5,795 bases of DNA from an uncultured Eubacteriales bacterium. GTDB lineage: Bacteria > Bacillota > Clostridia > Oscillospirales > Oscillospiraceae. Made by a program: the position numbers and the translations under genes. Shown piece by piece: positions 5,009 through 5,795 of the stretch. The stretch is taken from assembly GCA_902465435.1 (NCBI GenBank), contig CABQNH010000058.1, forward strand, positions 1 to 5,795. The letters run 5' to 3'. The notes beneath the pieces are model-generated. The model searched no databases, was not told the origin of the DNA, and saw only the letters and a list, made by a program, of their open reading frames with translations. Numbering within the stretch: position 1 is the first letter of the stretch; every line of letters begins with the position of its first letter.

Positions 5009-5795
5009 ACGAACCGCAAAATAAAAATCAACAGGATCCCAAGAAGCGGTCGCCGATCTCGGTGATGAGCGTTTTGCTGATTGCGCTGCTGTTTACGATT
5101 GCCTGCAATTACATTATGACGCTCGTGACCGCGCCCAACGAAAAGGAGGTCAACTATAACGTCTTTCTTTCCCGCGTGGAAAAGGGAGAGGTGTCGCGCG
5201 TGACCTTCGAGGAGGATCGGCTGACCTTCTACCTCAAGGAGGACGAGGATAAGCCGAAGTCCGCCAGAACGCAGTACTATACCGGCCTGATCGCCAATTT
5301 GGATCAGACGGCGCTGTGCGCGACGCTGGAGGAAAAGGGCGTGGACTACAAGCAGGAGGTGCCGGAGGAGGTTTCGCCGATCACATCCTTCCTTGTGACC
5401 TGGATTCTGCCGATGCTGATCTGGATCGCGCTGCTATCCTTCCTGATGCGCTCGCTGTCCAAGCGCATGGGCGGCATGGGCGGCATGGGCGGAATCGGTG
5501 CATTCGGCCAGAGCAAGGCGAAGGTCTACCAGATGGAAAAATCGACCGGCGTGACCTTCCGCGACGTGGCGGGACAGGACGAGGCGAAGGAGTCCCTCGC
5601 AGAGATCATCGATTTCCTGCACAATCCGAAGAAATACACGGCCATCGGCGCAAAGCTGCCGAAGGGCGCGCTGCTCGTCGGCTCCCCCGGCACCGGCAAG
5701 ACGCTGCTGGCCAAGGCCGTTGCCGGTGAGGCCAATGTGCCGTTCTTCTCCATCTCCGGCTCGGACTTCGTGGAAATGTTCGTCGGCGTCGGCGC
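5005..5795 (+). CDS. ftsH: ATP-dependent zinc metalloprotease FtsH, N-terminal 263 residues
   Basis: FtsH is a membrane-anchored AAA+ protease that forms hexamers, extracts and degrades misfolded membrane proteins and regulatory substrates, and has a cytoplasmic HExxH zinc site. Visible here are a short charged N-terminus, membrane segment 1 (about 17-41), an extracytoplasmic domain (about 42-124, with YNVFLSRVEKGEVSRV typical of the family), membrane segment 2 (about 126-149), a Gly/Met linker (155-163), then the AAA start FRDVAGQDEAKESLAEIIDF (185-204), Walker A GSPGTGKT (226-233), and the beginning of the pore loop MFVGVG (258-263), where Phe259 is the substrate-gripping aromatic residue. 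Walker A has Ser where most FtsH proteins have Pro (GPPGTGKT), a mild variant with the catalytic GKT intact. Walker B, the second region of homology and the protease domain lie beyond the right edge. The gene is transcribed divergently from rlmB, from its own promoter. Confidence 0.97.
   Translation, partial: MNEPQNKNQQDPKKRSPISVMSVLLIALLFTIACNYIMTLVTAPNEKEVNYNVFLSRVEKGEVSRVTFEEDRLTFYLKEDEDKPKSARTQYYTGLIANLDQTALCATLEEKGVDYKQEVPEEVSPITSFLVTWILPMLIWIALLSFLMRSLSKRMGGMGGMGGIGAFGQSKAKVYQMEKSTGVTFRDVAGQDEAKESLAEIIDFLHNPKKYTAIGAKLPKGALLVGSPGTGKTLLAKAVAGEANVPFFSISGSDFVEMFVGVG
5467..5493 (+). repeat. Tandem 9-bp repeat encoding the FtsH linker
   Basis: ATGGGCGGC is repeated three times in frame (the last copy ends in GGA), encoding MGGMGGMGG at residues 155-163 between membrane segment 2 and the AAA domain. 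Gly-rich linkers at this point are common in FtsH; the exact repeat could vary in copy number by slippage. Confidence 0.85.

Overview
The window looks like a chromosomal segment of a GC-rich Bacillota, most plausibly a Clostridia member of the Oscillospiraceae type. This is inferred from the G/C-ending codon use, the low-GC intergenic spacers with sigma-A-like promoters and AGGAG-type ribosome binding sites, and the protein flavour. No rRNA, tRNA, CRISPR, IS or phage feature was seen. Both window edges cut through genes.

Layout. Three genes read on the minus strand and one on the plus strand. From the divergent spacer at about 4745-5004, the minus strand carries an RlmB/TrmH-family rRNA 2'-O-ribose methyltransferase (4744 to 3974). 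Eight bases later comes a 776-residue membrane protein (3965 to 1635). After a 150-bp spacer with its own near-consensus promoter comes an EF-G-2-type translational GTPase (1484 to beyond base 1). On the plus strand the spacer drives ftsH (5005 to beyond 5795), the membrane AAA+ zinc protease, of which only the two membrane segments and the start of the ATPase domain are present.

The most interesting object is the 776-residue protein. About 240 residues of Pro/Ala/Gln-rich, probably disordered sequence precede a region that follows the layout of a P1B-type (heavy-metal) P-type ATPase: four membrane helices, a shortened actuator-like loop, two helices, a P/N-like cytoplasmic region and two final helices. 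The signature catalytic motifs (DKTGT, TGD, GDGxND, and the CPC and TGES motifs) are degenerate or absent. It reads as a 'pseudo-P-type ATPase' with a long disordered N-terminal arm carrying a duplicated RPxxFxFxxMxxRP motif. It is probably co-transcribed and translationally coupled with the rRNA methyltransferase. Its function is unknown.

Taken together, the genes cover ribosome modification (RlmB), ribosome-associated GTPase activity (EF-G-like), membrane protein quality control (FtsH) and one enigmatic membrane protein. The divergent rlmB-ftsH spacer also holds ordered short repeats: two 9-bp direct repeats 20 bp apart beside the rlmB promoter, and helically phased ATTCA/A-tract elements beside the ftsH promoter. 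These could be regulatory.
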